NCBI GenBank assembly: GCA_020809705.1
Contig: CP085830.1
Location: 124,001-188,000, forward strand
Direction of reading: 5' to 3'
Length of the DNA stretch: 64,000 nucleotides
Source: Calonectria ilicicola
Taxonomy: Eukaryota > Ascomycota > Sordariomycetes > Hypocreales > Nectriaceae
Position numbers and translations under genes: made by a program
Part shown: piece by piece, positions 24,646-38,639 of the stretch
Numbering within the stretch: the stretch's first letter is position 1
Layout of the letters: the number at the start of each line of letters is the position of its first letter
Notes under the pieces: model-generated
Database searches by the model: none
The model's input: the letters and a program-made list of their open reading frames with translations, nothing else
Told to the model about the DNA's origin: nothing

Positions 24646-27600
24646 TAATATTTTTATTATTTTATTTATTATAATATATTTAATTATTTTATTAATAATA
24701 AATCTTTTATTTTAATTAATTTATTAAATTAAAAATTAATTAGATTATTATATATTAAAAGCTCTTATTTAATTAATTATTTATATTAATAATTAAGTAA
24801 TAATAATATTTAAAAAGAACTTTATTATTATTACTTTTTTTAATAATATTAAATTAATTATAGAATTATAATATATTAAGAAGAAATTTATAAATATATA
24901 AATATAATTTAAAGTAGAAAAAGCTAGAACTACTATAATTAAAGGAAATAAGGGTAAAGATATTAATAAAATTCTAAGATCTCTAGTTTTAGAGCCCTTT
25001 TTAGGAAAGGCTACCAATATAGTCCCCTTCCTTATCTAAATAAAGGAATACTTTTGCTTTTTTTAATATAATTTATAACCTTTAAAGCCTAGGTATTATA
25101 TATTAAAATCTTTTTTAAAAGAATATAAGAGTATAATTTAAATTTATTATAAAAGATTATTTAAAAAATGAGAATAATATTAATTAAAATAAAAAAATTT
25201 AAAAGATTTTTAAAAATTAAGAATATTTTAAAATTATTATTAAAGATAATTTTAATATAATTAATATAGAATAATAAGTTATAAATTAGTTATATAAATT
25301 TAAATAAAGAAAATTTTATAATTAATATTTAGTTAAGTTTAAAAGAATTATAATATAAATAGCTTAGGATAATAATATATTAATAGAATTTTATTATAAA
25401 AGTTTAAAAAATAAAATTAAAAATAAAATCTATAAAAAAGATTAATTAAAAAAACTTTTAAAATATATTAAAAATATTATTAAAATTAATAAAAAATAAT
25501 TTAATTAATATAAAGAATATACTTAAGATAATAAAAACCTATATATCCTAAATAAAGAAAAAACCTAAAATAAGTAATAAAGTATTATATATAGTATTTA
25601 TTTAAGATCAATAGAACTTAGTACTATCTAAAAATATAATAAAAATAAGATTATCTACTTTAATTATAAAAAGAAAGAATATAAATCTTTTAAATATTAC
25701 TTTTTAAAAATAGGAAATTAGTTTAAATTTATACTAGAAGGATAGAAATAACTTAATATTATAAAAACTTAATAGATCTTAGTATTAAAAGGAAAAGAGA
25801 ATATTATAAGAAAAATTATTCTTATTATTATTAAGAAATATAAATTAATTATTATAATTAAATAATATATAAAAAATTATAAATTATATAAAATAAAACT
25901 TATTTTATAATAAGAAATTAATAAGATTATTTAAAAAGTATAATTAATTTAATAAAAAAGCTAGTCCTACTTTCCCTATAAATGATTAAAATGAGTTAAG
26001 AAGATAGAAATCCTTATATCTATTTTAAATATATATATTAATAAAGTACCAATATAATAAAATATCTATATTTATAATAAAAATAGAAATAGAAAATAGA
26101 TAATTAATATTAAAAGAATAGCCTAATAAGTTAAAGAATCTTTATAAAATAAAAATAAAGTCTTCTTATTTATATAAAGTAAATAATAATTAGGAAACTA
26201 TAATTCTTAATTTATTTAATATAAAAAAAATAATCTTAGATTAAATATAATATATAAAAAATATAAGAATATTTTATAAATAAATTATTATAATTATAAT
26301 TACTTTTAATATATAAAATAAAAATAATATATAATATACTTTTTTATTAGGGTAAAAGATATAGTTATTTATTATATTTATAGAAAATATTTTAATTAAT
26401 ATAAAATAATAAAAAGAAATCCTTATTATTAGTTTATTATATTAGAACTAAATAAGCCTAAGTTCTTTAATTATAATAAGCTACCCTAGAACAAATATTA
26501 AAACCTTAAATATAATATTTATATAATAAATAAAATAATAGCCTAATATTAAATAAAACTAAAAAATAAATAAAGCTCCTTATAAAAGAATAATAAAAGT
26601 AGCTAAGATAATAATCTTTAAAATTATTAAAAGAACTTCTTAAAAAGCTCTATACTTTATAACTAAAGAGCAACTTTAATAATAATTAAAAGTAAAAATA
26701 AGAATTAAAGGGAAATAATATAATATTATAATAAATAGTAGAGTTAAGTAAAACTATATAAATTCTTAAATAATTAATAAATTTTAATTATTATAAATAA
26801 TAAAAGTTAATTTATATAAAATTATTAATATAAAAGAAATCTTTTTTAATTATAATAATAATATTATAAATAAAAATATTAATTATTTAAAAGTCTTTAT
26901 TAAAGGAAAAAACTAAAGAATAATCTTTAATATTATTAATATTAGATAATATAATCTAATTTTAAAGTACCTATAATTATATTAATATAATCTTAATATC
27001 TATTAATATATTAGCTAGGTGTAAATATCTAAGAAGTATAATATAATTAGTAATATTTTTATAAAATATAATAAGAGATCTTAAACTTTTAATTTTAATT
27101 AAATAAAAGATATAAATAAAAGAGAATCTTTATTATTTAAAAGAATAAAATATAAATATAAAAATAATTAAAAAAAATAAAAATAATAAATAATTACCTA
27201 TCTTAGAATATAATTTTAATAAATTAATAAAAATCTTAAAAAATAAAGATTAAAATAAAAATAAATAAATTATATAATATATTTTTATAATATTAAATCT
27301 ATAAAAAGCTCTTTATAAAAGAATTAAATATTAAATTATCTAAGTTTAGTTAATAGGATTATAAAATTATTTTTAAAGATAGATCTAATATCTAATTTTA
27401 TTTTATTTATAATCTTAATTAAATTAAATTTAATATTTTAAAAGAATATATCTAAGATATATTTAAAAAAGGATATATTTATATTTTAAATTTTAAAGTT
27501 AATTACCTTATTATATTTATATTTAAGAAAAATAAAAAATTATATTTTATTATAAATTATTAATAACTTAATAATATTATTATTAAAGATTATATTTTAT

Positions 27601-30600
27601 TATTATTAATTAATAAAATAAAAAATTATTTTTATAAAATTAATATCTTTATTATACTAGATCTTAAAGGAGTATATAATCTTATTTATATTAAAAAGAA
27701 TATAAATAAAAAACTACTTTCTAAATAAAGTTTAAATTATTTAAATACTTAATTATATTTTTTAAACTTATAAATATATTAATATTATTTTAATAAATAA
27801 TAATTAATATATTATAAGAATATTTAAATATTTTTATTATTTATTATTTAAATAATATTTTTATTTTTTAAAAATAAAAAAGAATATAAAGAATATATTT
27901 ATAAGATCTTAAAAGCTCTTTAAAATACTAAACTTTTAATTAAATTAGAAAAAAGTAAGTTCTATATTTAAGAAGTAGAATTTCTAGGATATATTATTAG
28001 CCCTAATAAAATTTATATAAATCTAAAGAAAGTCATTATAATAAAGGATTAGAAGGAACTTATTAATATAAAGAAAGTATAAGTTTTCCTTAGATTTACT
28101 AATTATTATTAAAGATTTATTAAGGGATTTAGTAAAATCATCTTAAATATAATAGAACTAATTAAAAAGGAATTATCTTTTAATAAGAAAATAAAATATA
28201 ATAATTATTTAAAGCTATAAAAAATATTATTTTAGAAGAACCTATCCTTATAATATTTAATCTTAATAAGCCTATAGAGCTAGAAACTAATATATTAGAC
28301 TTTACTCTAGAGGCTTAGATTGGATAATAAGATAAATAAAGAAACTTATATCCTATAGTATTCTACTTATATAAATTATATAGCCTTAAGTTAAATTATT
28401 TTATTTATAATAAAGAATTCCTTATTATTATTAATATTTTTAAAGAATTCTAATAATATCTTTTAAAAAGTAATTATAAAATTATAATATATATTAATTA
28501 TAAAAATATTATTTATTTTATAATTATTTAAAAACTTAATAAAAGATAATTATAATATATAAAATATTTATTTAAATTTAATTATTAAATTATTTATATT
28601 AAAGGAACTAAGAATAACTATATTAATATAATTAATTACTAATCTAACTATAATATAAAAAAACTAAAAATATAAAAAAAACTATTAATCTATAATACTA
28701 ATAAAGAACTAAAATAAACCTTAATTAATAAAATAATAATAAAAATAAAAAAAGTAATTACTACTATAAGAATAGAAGGATTACTATATATAATTAGAAC
28801 TATTACTATAAAAATACTAATATAATAAATAAAATAAAGTAATTCACTACTAAAAAAATTAAAGAATATAATCTAGTATTTTTAGAAGAAGAAAAAATAG
28901 ATTATTTATAAATACTAGAGAAATACTAAATAAAGTTAATAAAAGATATTTATAAATATCCCTTATATAATCATAAAGATATTAATAAAACCCTTAAATA
29001 AGTTAAATAGATATTTTCCTTTAATAAAATAAAAAGAAAGTTGAATAAGTATATAAGAAATATAGCCTATATTAATACTTTAAAAAACTAAGATATAAAC
29101 TATATAGATTATTATAATTATCCTTTATTATATAATAATTATAGAACTTAATTATAATAAACTTTATTATTAATTTTTCTTTATTAGTAAACCCTATTAT
29201 AAAAGTATATTATAATAATATTTTTATTATTATTAATTATTTTATAAAAGTAATATATTACTTTTTTTATAATAAAATAATAAAAGAGAAATAATTTACC
29301 TACTTTTTCTTTTAATATATAATTACTATATATAACCTATTAATTAAAATTATATTAAATAAAGAATAATTATTTATATTTAAGTTTTAATAAAGCCTAA
29401 TATTCTTAATAAGATTAAATTATAAGTTAAGTATAGTCTTTTATTTTTAAATAAATAAATAAATTAAATACTAAAATTAGGAAATTAAATAATATTTATA
29501 ATACTATATTAACTATAAGTAAATTAATTAAGTAAAAAAATTACCTATTATATAATTAGTATATAATATATTTTATAATTATAATATTAAAATGATATTA
29601 ATAAAAGCTAATTTTAGCTTTATATTGGATATTTATTAAGCCCCTTTAGAAGATATAATCTAAATAAAAGTAATAATTAAGTTAAATAATCTAAGAAAAT
29701 TATATAAAGAAATAAAGATAGAACTTAAGTTTATTTATAATATAATAAAAAGATATTATAATTTAAAAAGATTAAAAAGATTATTCTTCTTAAAGAAAGA
29801 TATAGTCTACTTAATAATAAAAAATCTTATAATAAAAAATAAAATAAAAAATTAATTTTATATAAATTAAATTATATTTAATTAAAAAAAAATATTAGAA
29901 AATAATTATAAACTTAACCTTCTAGATAATATTAAAGTTTACCTTATCTTTTATATTTTACTATTAAAACCTAATAATAATATCCAAATTAATATAAGAT
30001 TTAGTTATAAATTATAAATAAAAAATCTAAAAGATTAATAGAAAATCAAAAAAATCCTATAAAGAAAAAAAAGATAGAAAATTTAAAATTAAATAGAAAG
30101 ATTATAAAGAAATAATTTAGGAATTTATTAAATATTTTATATATTATTTAAAAATATTAAAAGTATTTCTTTAAAATTAATATAAAAGAAATTAAATAAA
30201 TTGCTCTAGTTAATAACCTTATAATCCTTAAATAATTATATTTTTAATAATACTAATACCTTAATATATTTCTTTTTTTAATTTATTTAAATCCTTATAA
30301 TTTTAAGAAATTATTTTCTTTACTTTTTTATATAAATAATACTTCTAAGTATATAAGTATTATAATTAAATTAAAGTACTTATTAAATCTACCTTAATCT
30401 TTTCTTTTTCTTATTAATTTAATCCTTTTTATAAGAAATTTACTTAATTAAAAAGAAATAAGTATATAAAAGTAAAAAAAGAGGAATATACTTACAAGCC
30501 TAGGCAGAAATACCTTTAAAATTATAACCAGAATATTTATTCTTTATATAAAATTTATAGTAGTTTTTTCTTTAGTTATAATATAGGATAATTACCTAAT

Positions 30601-30840
30601 ATAAAAATAAGTTAAATAATAAGATATTTTAAAATTAAATTTATTAATTAATTTAATAATATTCTTTTAATAAGCTTTAATTACTTTAAAATAAGATATA
30701 ACTTTAATAATATAATCTAATATTTTATTAATATTTAAATTATAAAAAATAAAAAGAGAAAAAATATATAATAATTATAAATAAAGAAATTAACTTATTT
30801 ATTTAATTTTAAAATAAGATTAATAAAAGAAAAAGTATTA

Positions 30841-31131
30841 TATTATAATCTAAATACTTAAAGATAATAATTATAAGTAGAATCTTAATTAATTATAATA
30901 AAATTACTTTAGATTTATATAATTAATTAATAAAAGTAAAATTAAATAATTTTTATTTAATATTATTAAAAATTATAATAAATATTATTAAACTAATTTT
31001 ATTTAATTATTATAATAATAAAATTTTAAATATAATAATATATAAATAAATTAAATCTTATTATAAAAAGAGAATTAATTGACTTTTAATATAATTTAAT
31101 TACCTTAATTACAATTAACTATTACTTAATA
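30841..31131 (+). repeat. 3' LTR of gypsy-1
   Basis: Fully AT-converted copy of the 5' LTR, ending ...TTAATA (from TTAACA). The inner ~180 bp are identical to the inverted 3' LTR of gypsy-2. Confidence 0.85.
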
Positions 31132-31140
31132 AAAGTATTA

Positions 31141-31431
31141 TATTAAGTAATAGTTAATTGTAATTAAGGTAATTAAATTATATTAAAAGTCAATTAATTC
31201 TCTTTTTATAATAAGATTTAATTTATTTATATATTATTATATTTAAAATTTTATTATTATAATAATTAAATAAAATTAGTTTAATAATATTTATTATAAT
31301 TTTTAATAATATTAAATAAAAGTTATTTAATTTTATTTTTATTAATTAATTATATAAATTTAAAGTAATTTTATTATAATTAATTAGGGTTCTATTTATA
31401 ATTATTATTTTTAAATATTTAAATTATAATA
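31141..31431 (-). repeat. 3' LTR of gypsy-2
   Basis: Tail-to-tail with the gypsy-1 3' LTR across a 9-bp gap. About eight transitions separate the two in their outer ~110 bp and none in the inner ~180 bp. Confidence 0.85.
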
Positions 31432-34400
31432 TAATACTCTTTCTTTTATTAGTTTTATTCTAAGGCTAGGTAAATAAGCTAGTTTTCTTACTTATAATTA
31501 TTATATATTTTTTTATTTTTTTATTTTTTATAATTTAAATATTAATAAAATATTAGATTATATTATTAAGGTTATATCTTATTCTAAGATAATTAAAGCT
31601 TATTAAAAGAATATTATTAAATTAATTAATAAATTTAATTTTAAAATATTTTATTATTTAGTTTATTTTTATACTAAGTAGCTATTCTATATTATAGCTA
31701 AGAAAAAAACTATTATAAATTTTATATAAAGAATAAATATTTTAGTTATAATTTTAAGGGTATTTTTACTTAAGCTTATAAATATATTTTTTTTACTTTT
31801 ATATATTTATTTCTTTTTAATTAAGTAGGTTTCTTATAAAAAGAATTAGATTAATAGAAAAAAGAAAAGACTAAAATAGATTTAATAAATACTTTAGTTT
31901 AATTATAATATTTATATACTTAAGAATATTATTTATATAAAAAAATAAAAAAGATAATTTCTTAAAATTATAAAGATTTAAATAAATTAAAAAAAAAGAA
32001 TATATTAAGGTATTAGTATTATTAAAGGTATAATTGCTTAAGGATTATAAGGTTATTAATTAGAGTGATTTATCTAATTTCCTTTATATTAATTTTAAAG
32101 AAATACTTTTAATATTTTTAAATAATATATAAAATATTTAGTAAATTCTTAGATTATTTCTTTATAATTTTTTTATTTAATTTCAAATTTTTTATCTTTT
32201 TTTCTTTTTTATAGGATTTTTTTGATTTTTTATTAATTTTCTAGGTTTTTTATTTATAATTTATAATTAGATCTTGTATTAATTTAGATACTATTATTAG
32301 GTTTTAATAATAAAATATAGAAAATAGGGTAAACTTTAATATTATCTAGAAGATTAAATTTATAATTATTTTTTAATATTTTTTTTTAATTAAATATAAT
32401 CTAATCTATATAAAGTTAATTTTTTTATTTTATTTTTTTATTATAAGATTTTTTATTTTAAGATTTTTTATTATTAAGTAAACTATATTTTCTTCTAAGA
32501 AGGATAATCCTTTTAGCCTTTTTAGATTATAATATCTTTTTATTATATTATAAATAAATTTAAGTTCTATTTTTATTTCTTTATATAATTTTCTTAAATT
32601 ATTTAATTTAATTATAGCTTTTATTTAAATTATACTTTTTAAAAGATTTAATAAATATCTAATATAAAGCTAAAATTAGCTTTTACTAGTATTATTTTAA
32701 TATTATAATTATAAAATATATTATATATTAATTATATAATAAATAACTTTTCTACTTAATTAGTTTACTTATAATTAATATAATATTATAAATATTACTT
32801 AATTTTCTAATTTTAATATTTAATTTGCCTATTTATTTAAAAGTAGAAAGCTATACTTAGCTTATAGTTTAGCCCTATAAAAGATATTAGGCTTTACTAA
32901 AATTTAGATGTAAATGGTTATTCTTTATCTAAAATAATTTTAGTTAATAATTTATATATAATGATTATATATTAGAAAAAAGGTAGGCAAATTATTTCTT
33001 TTTTATTACTTTATTATAAGGAAAATAATATATTACTTTTATAAAATAATTAATAATAATAAAAATATTATTATAATATACTTTTATAATAAGATTTACT
33101 AATAAAAGAAGGTTAATAATAAAGTCTATTATAATTAAGTTCTATGGTTATTATATAATAGAGGATAATTATAATAATCTATATAGTTTATATCTTGGTT
33201 TTTTAAAGTATTAATATAAGCTATATTCCTTATATACTTATTCAACTTTCTTTTTATTTTATTAAAAGAAAATATCTATTTAATTTATTTAAGGGTTTTA
33301 TTAATACCTTTATGGCTATATAAGGGATATTTGTAAATATCCTTTATTAACTCCATTTAATATTCCTTTAGCACTTATAGATAATTTATTTTTTCTTCTT
33401 CTAGAAGTACTAGATTATATTCTTTGATTTTCCTTAGTAATAGATTGTTTTATTTTACTTATTATATTAATATTTTTATAGTAATAATTCTAATTATATA
33501 TAATAATCCTTCTATTCTTATAATAATAATTATTTTCTTTATTTTTATTATTATTTTATTAATTAAGGCTTATTTTAGTTCTTTATTAATATTATAGATT
33601 AATAGTTTTTTTATATTTTTAGTTTTTTTATATTATAATTAGATTAATAGCTAATTATATTAATATAATTATTCTTAATTCCTTTAATATAAATAATTTA
33701 ATAGTTAAATTTAGATAGGTATTTTATATATTATAATTATCTTTTATTAAGTTTTTAAATAATTATAAAGTAAATAATATTTTTATAATTAATATATATT
33801 ATAATTTTATAATTACTTTTTAAAAAATATTATTAAAATTCTTTAAAAATATTAATAATAATAAGGAATTCTTTATTATAAATAAAATAGTTTAACTTAA
33901 GGCTATATAGCTTATACAAGTAGAATACTATAAAATATAGGTTTTTTTATTTATTTTATTATCTAATCTAGGCCTTTAAGGTAAAGTCTAATACATTAGT
34001 TTCTAGCTTTATAGGCTTATTAAGATTAAATATTATAAGAATAGGTTCTTTTAAAATAGCATTTTTTATAGTTTTAAATAATTATTATACCTTATTTTCT
34101 TATTAAAAGATAATTCCTTTTTTAATTAATTTTATTATATTTAAAGTAATTTTACTAAATCCCTTAATAAATCTTTAATAATAGTTAGTAAATCTAAGAA
34201 AGGCTTATACTTTCTTTATATTAGTAAATTTCTTTTAATTCTTTATTATAATGACTTTCTTTAGGTCTATACAAATTTTATTAAGGCTAATAATATATTC
34301 TAAAAATTCTACTTTTTAAATATAGAATTTATTTTTTTTAATTTAATTAAAAATTTAATATTTTAAAGGGCTTTTAAGATCTTATAAATATATTCTTTAT

Positions 34401-37400
34401 ATTCTTTTTATTTTTAAAGAAAATAAAAATATTATTTAAGTAATAAATAATAAAAATATTTAAGTATTTTTATAATATATTAGTTATTATTTATTAAAAT
34501 AATATTAATATATTTATAAGTTTAAAAGATATAATTAAGTATTTAAATAATTTAAATTTTATTTAAAAAGTAGTTTTTTATTTATATCTTTCTTTAATAT
34601 AAATAAGATTATATATTCTTTTAAGATTTAGTATAATAAAGATATTAGCTTTATAAAAGTAATTTTTTATTTTATTAATTAATAATAATAAAATATAATT
34701 TTTAATAATAATATTATTAAATTATTAATAATTTATAATAAAATATAACTTCCTATTTTTTTTAAATATAAATATAATAAAGTAATTAACTTTAAAGTTT
34801 AAAATATAAATATATCTTTTTTTAAATATATCTTAAACATATTTCTTTAAAATATTAAATTTAATTTAATTAAGATTATAAATAAAGTAAAATTAAATAT
34901 TAGATTTATCTTTAAAAATAATTTTATAATCTTATTAATTAAACTTAAATAATCTAATATTTAATTCTTTTATAAAGAGCTTTTTATAAATTTAATATTA
35001 TAAAAATATATTATATAATTTATTTATTTTTACTTTAATCTTTATTTCTTTAAGATTTTTATTAATTTATTAAAATTATATTTTAAAATAAATAATTATT
35101 TATTATTTTTATTTTTTTTAATTATTTTTATATTTATATTTTATTTTTTAAATAATAAAGATTCTCCTTTACTTATATTTTCTACTTAATTAAAGCTAGA
35201 AGTTTAAGATCTTTTATTATATTTTATAAAAATATTACTAGTTATATTATACTCCTTAAATATTTATACCTAGCTAATATATTAGTAAATATTAGGATTA
35301 TATTAGTATAATTATAAATACCTTAAAACTAGATTATATTATTTAATATTAATAATATTAAAAATTATTTTTTAATCTTTTCCTTTAATAAAGACTTTTA
35401 AATAATTAATTTTTTTATTTATAATATTATTATTATAATTAAAAGAGATTCTTTTTATATTAATAATTTTATATAAATTAACTTTTATTATTTATAATAA
35501 TTAAAGTTTATTAATTATTTAAAGATTTATATAATTTTACTTAGCTCTATTATTTACTATAATATTATACTACTTCCCTCTAATCCTTACTTTTACTTCT
35601 AGTTATTATTAAGGTTATTTTTTAATTATAAAGTATAGAGCTTTTTTAGGGAGTTCTTTTAGTAATTTTAAGGATTATTGCCCTAGCTACTTCTACTACT
35701 CTTCTATAAGGGGCTCTATTTGTTTTTTTAGTTTTGTTTAGTGCTAGGTTATTGCTTTATTTATTATATAGATATTGTATTTAGGGTCTTAATATTTATT
35801 CTAAGGTAGTTTATTATAATTAAAGAACTTAAGCTTATTTAATTCTAATATAGTAAACTAGTAATAAAGGTTTCTTTTTATTATTTTATATTAATTAAAA
35901 TATTTTTTATAAATATAATAAATAATTATATCTTCTACTTTAATAAGGAAATATATTATATATTATTTTTATTCTATATATTAAAAATAATTATAATTAT
36001 AATAACTTATTTATAAAATATTCTTATATTCTTTATATATTATATTTAATTTAAGATTATTTTTCTTATATTAGATAAATTGGGGATTATGGTTTTTTAA
36101 TTATTATTTACTTTATATAAGTAAGAAGACTTTATTTTTATTTTATAAAGATTTTTTAATTTATTAAGTTATTCTTTTAATATTAATTATCTATTTTTTA
36201 TTTTTATTTTTATTATAAATATAGATATTTTATTATATTAATACTTTATTAGTATATATATCTAGAATAGATATAAAGATTTCTATCTTCTTAGCTTATT
36301 TTAATTATTTATAAGAAAGGTAGGACTAGCTTTTTTACCAGATTAATTATACTTTTTAAATAATTTTATTAATTTTTTATTATAAAATAAGTTTTATTTT
36401 ATATAATTTATAATTTTTTATATATTATTTAATTATAATAATTAATTTATATTTCTTAATAATAATAAAAATAATTTTTCTTATAATATTCTCTTTTTCT
36501 TTTAATATTAAGGTTTATTAAGTTTTTATAATATTAAATTATTTTTATTCTTCTAGTATAGGTTTAAATTGATTTTCTATTTTTAGGGAGTAATATTTAA
36601 AGGATTTATATCCTTTCTTTTTATAATTAAAGTAGGTAATCTTACTTTTATTATACCTTTAAATAATACTAAGTTCTATTAGTTTTAAATAAGTATTATA
36701 TATAGTATTTTATTATTTATTTTAGATTTTTTTTTATTTAGGATATATAGGTTTTTATTATTTTAGGTATATTTTTTATATTAATTAAATTATTTTTTAT
36801 TAATTTTAATAATATTTTTAATATATTTTAAGAATTTTTTTAATTAATTTTCTTTATAGATTTTATTCTTAATTTTACTTTTTAAACCTTTATAATAAAG
36901 TTTTATTAATATATTATTATTTTAAATTATTTATATTATAATTCTTTTAAATTTAATTAAATATTAATTATAAGATTTTATTTATTTAAATTTATATAAT
37001 TAATTTATAATTTATTATTTTATATTAATTATATTAAAATTATCTTTAATAATAATTTTAAAATATTCTTAATCTCTAAAGATCTCTTAAATCTTTTTAT
37101 TTTAATTAATATTATTTTTATTTTTTAAATAATTTTTTATAATAGATTTAAATTATACTTCTATATTCTCTTAAAGAAAGATTTTAATATATAATACTTA
37201 GATTTTAAAGATTATAAATTATATTAAGAAAAAGCAAAAGTATTCTTTTATTTAAATAAGGAAGGGGATTATATTAATAGCCTTTTCTAGAAAGGGTTTT
37301 AGGATTAGAGATTTTAAAATTTTATTAATATCTTTACTTTTATTTTCTTTAATTATAATAATTTTAGCTTTTTTTACTTTAAATTATATTTATATATTTA

Positions 37401-37645
37401 TAAGTTTCTTCTTAATCTATTATAATTTTATAATTAATTTAATATTATTAAAAAAAGTAATAATAATAAAATTCTTTTTAAATATTATTATTATTTAATT
37501 ATTAATATAAATAATTAATTAAATAAAAGCTTTTAATATATAATAATCTAATTAATTTTTAATTTAATAAATTAATTAAAATAAAGGATTTATTATTAAT
37601 AGAATAATTAGATATATTATAGTAAATAAAGTAATAAAAGTATTA

Positions 37646-37937
37646 TATTAAATAATAATTAATTATAATTAAGATAATTAAATTATATTAAAAACTAATT
37701 AGTTCCTTCTTTTATAGTAAGATCTAATCTATTTATATACTATTATATCTAAGATTCTATTATTATAATAATTAAATAAAGTTGGTTTAATAATGTTTAT
37801 TGTGATCTTTAGTAATATTGAATAAGGGCTATTTAACTTTACTTTTATTGGTTGGTTATGTGGGTCTAGGGTAGTTTTATTATAATTGGTTGGGGTTCTG
37901 CCTGTGGTCACCGCCTTTAGGTGTTTGGGTCATAACA
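37646..37937 (-). repeat. 5' LTR of gypsy-2
   Basis: Starts TGTTATGACCC on the minus strand at 37937. Like the 5' LTR of gypsy-1, its first ~130 bp escaped AT conversion. It also holds a spurious 60-codon frame. Confidence 0.85.
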
Positions 37938-37958
37938 TCTAGAAGTATAGCTATCTTA

Positions 37959-38319
37959 TTGCGGAAAGAGCGATTAGTCGCCCTGCTCCTAAACGCTCCA
38001 GAAAGTGCTCTCGGACTCGAGTTTAAGAGAGATCTTAAAGCTAGAGGAACCCAAAGCTAGAGGAACCCAAAGCTAGAGGAACCTAAGGCTAGAGGAACCT
38101 AAGGCTAGAGGAACCTAAGGCTAGAGGAACCTAAGGCTTAATAAGCTAACAAATTAGCCCCCCCTCCCACCCGCCCACCTCCGGGGGGGGGCCTCAAGCT
38201 AAATCACATGAATAACCATGTGCTAGTCACATGACCTGATTACCTAAGCAAGAGTATGGGAAAAACATCATCATGCACCTCTTCTTTTTAGCGCCCCTTA
38301 AACTCTCGTTCCGAGAGCA
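37959..38319 (+). mobile_element. short non-autonomous Helitron, copy U2
   Basis: A 361-bp sister of U1 in opposite orientation: 5' TTGCGGAAAGAGCG at 37959, 3' hairpin CTCTCGTTCCGAGAG plus CA ending 38319, internal partner of the 3' end at 38006-38027. Its 3' end borders the LINE sequence TTTTCTTAAAAC. Not AT-converted. Confidence 0.75.
38041..38136. repeat. 16-bp tandem repeat x6 in U2
   Basis: Two copies of CTAGAGGAACCCAAAG and four of CTAGAGGAACCTAAGG, the reverse complement of the U1 array plus one unit. Confidence 0.9.
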
Positions 38320-38639
38320 TTTTCTTAAAACTTTTTTATATTAATTATATTAATTAGGATATTATAGGTGAAAATATTAAAGATTAGGATATATACTATA
38401 GCATTATCTCTAATCTAGTGTTCTTAATTGTTTATAAATTTTTTTAAAGCTTTATAATCCTTAACTATAGCTATTTTAATATTTAAATCTCTGCTTTTAA
38501 GTTAATTGGCTGATATTATTTTAATATTCTAAAAGTATTGGTTTTTATTTTATTTAGTGATGTTATTAATAAGACTTTTAAGATTATATAGGTTTTTTAT
38601 TCTTAAATTTATAATTATATTAAGATCTTTAATATTTAT
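38320..38639 (-). mobile_element. LINE segment 2 (gag-like ORF1 middle)
   Basis: Minus-strand trace of ORF1: INIKDLNIIINLRIKN (from VRDPLTVRNLR-like), NITK, IKIISANxLKSRDLNIKIA, VKDYKALKKFINNxEH. This block sits between TRIM-2 and the 25.5-kb insertion. Rejoined to 12767 downward, it leads into the zinc-knuckle segment in the correct frame within one nucleotide, which could be target or terminal T. Confidence 0.75.

Larger units (their letters stand above)
24354..31131 (+). mobile_element. RIP-mutated Ty3/gypsy chromovirus-like element 1
   Basis: About 6.78 kb with LTRs at 24354-24645 and 30841-31131 (TGTTATGACC versus TATTATAATC, transitions only). Decayed plus-strand pol traces are in canonical order. 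RT is at about 27480-27960 (LDLKGVYNLIYIKK, YLNNIFIF for the YLDDILIY box). The RNase H/connection region is at about 27970-28600 (FLGYIISPNKI, FLRFTNYYQRFIKGFS). An integrase core trace is at about 29230-29560. A chromodomain-like end is near 30040-30200 (WKDY...TWEP-like, decayed). No intact ORF remains. An apparent 60-codon frame at 24380-24562 is only unmutated LTR. Confidence 0.85.
31141..37937 (-). mobile_element. RIP-mutated Ty3/gypsy chromovirus-like element 2
   Basis: Same family as gypsy-1 on the opposite strand, about 6.8 kb, with LTRs at 37646-37937 (5') and 31141-31431 (3'). Pol traces on the minus strand mirror gypsy-1 (for example the connection region at about 34300-34140) but differ by independent transitions, so RIP hit the two copies separately. 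No clear 5-bp target duplication: the 5' flank reads CTAGA and the 3' flank TAATA on the minus strand. Confidence 0.85.
23969..38319. repeat. 14.35-kb inverted repeat (U1-gypsy-1 / gypsy-2-U2)
   Basis: Left arm 23969-31131 and right arm 31141-38319 are reverse complements except for transitions, spacer differences (40 versus 21 bp) and one extra 16-bp repeat. The centre is a 9-bp loop AAAGTATTA (31132-31140). The innermost ~180 bp per arm match exactly. Arm correspondence was checked by eye at the centre, at both LTR pairs, at 26460/35830 and at 28020/34240. Confidence 0.85.

Noticed and set aside
23969..38319. The large palindrome as a pure assembly artefact
   Set aside because: The arms carry independent transitions, different spacers (40 and 21 bp) and 5 versus 6 tandem units, which a duplicated contig would not show. 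The exact core still deserves read-level confirmation.
12768..38319. A Starship-type giant transposon
   Set aside because: No tyrosine-recombinase captain (DUF3435) trace could be read and the contents are explained by Helitron and gypsy elements.
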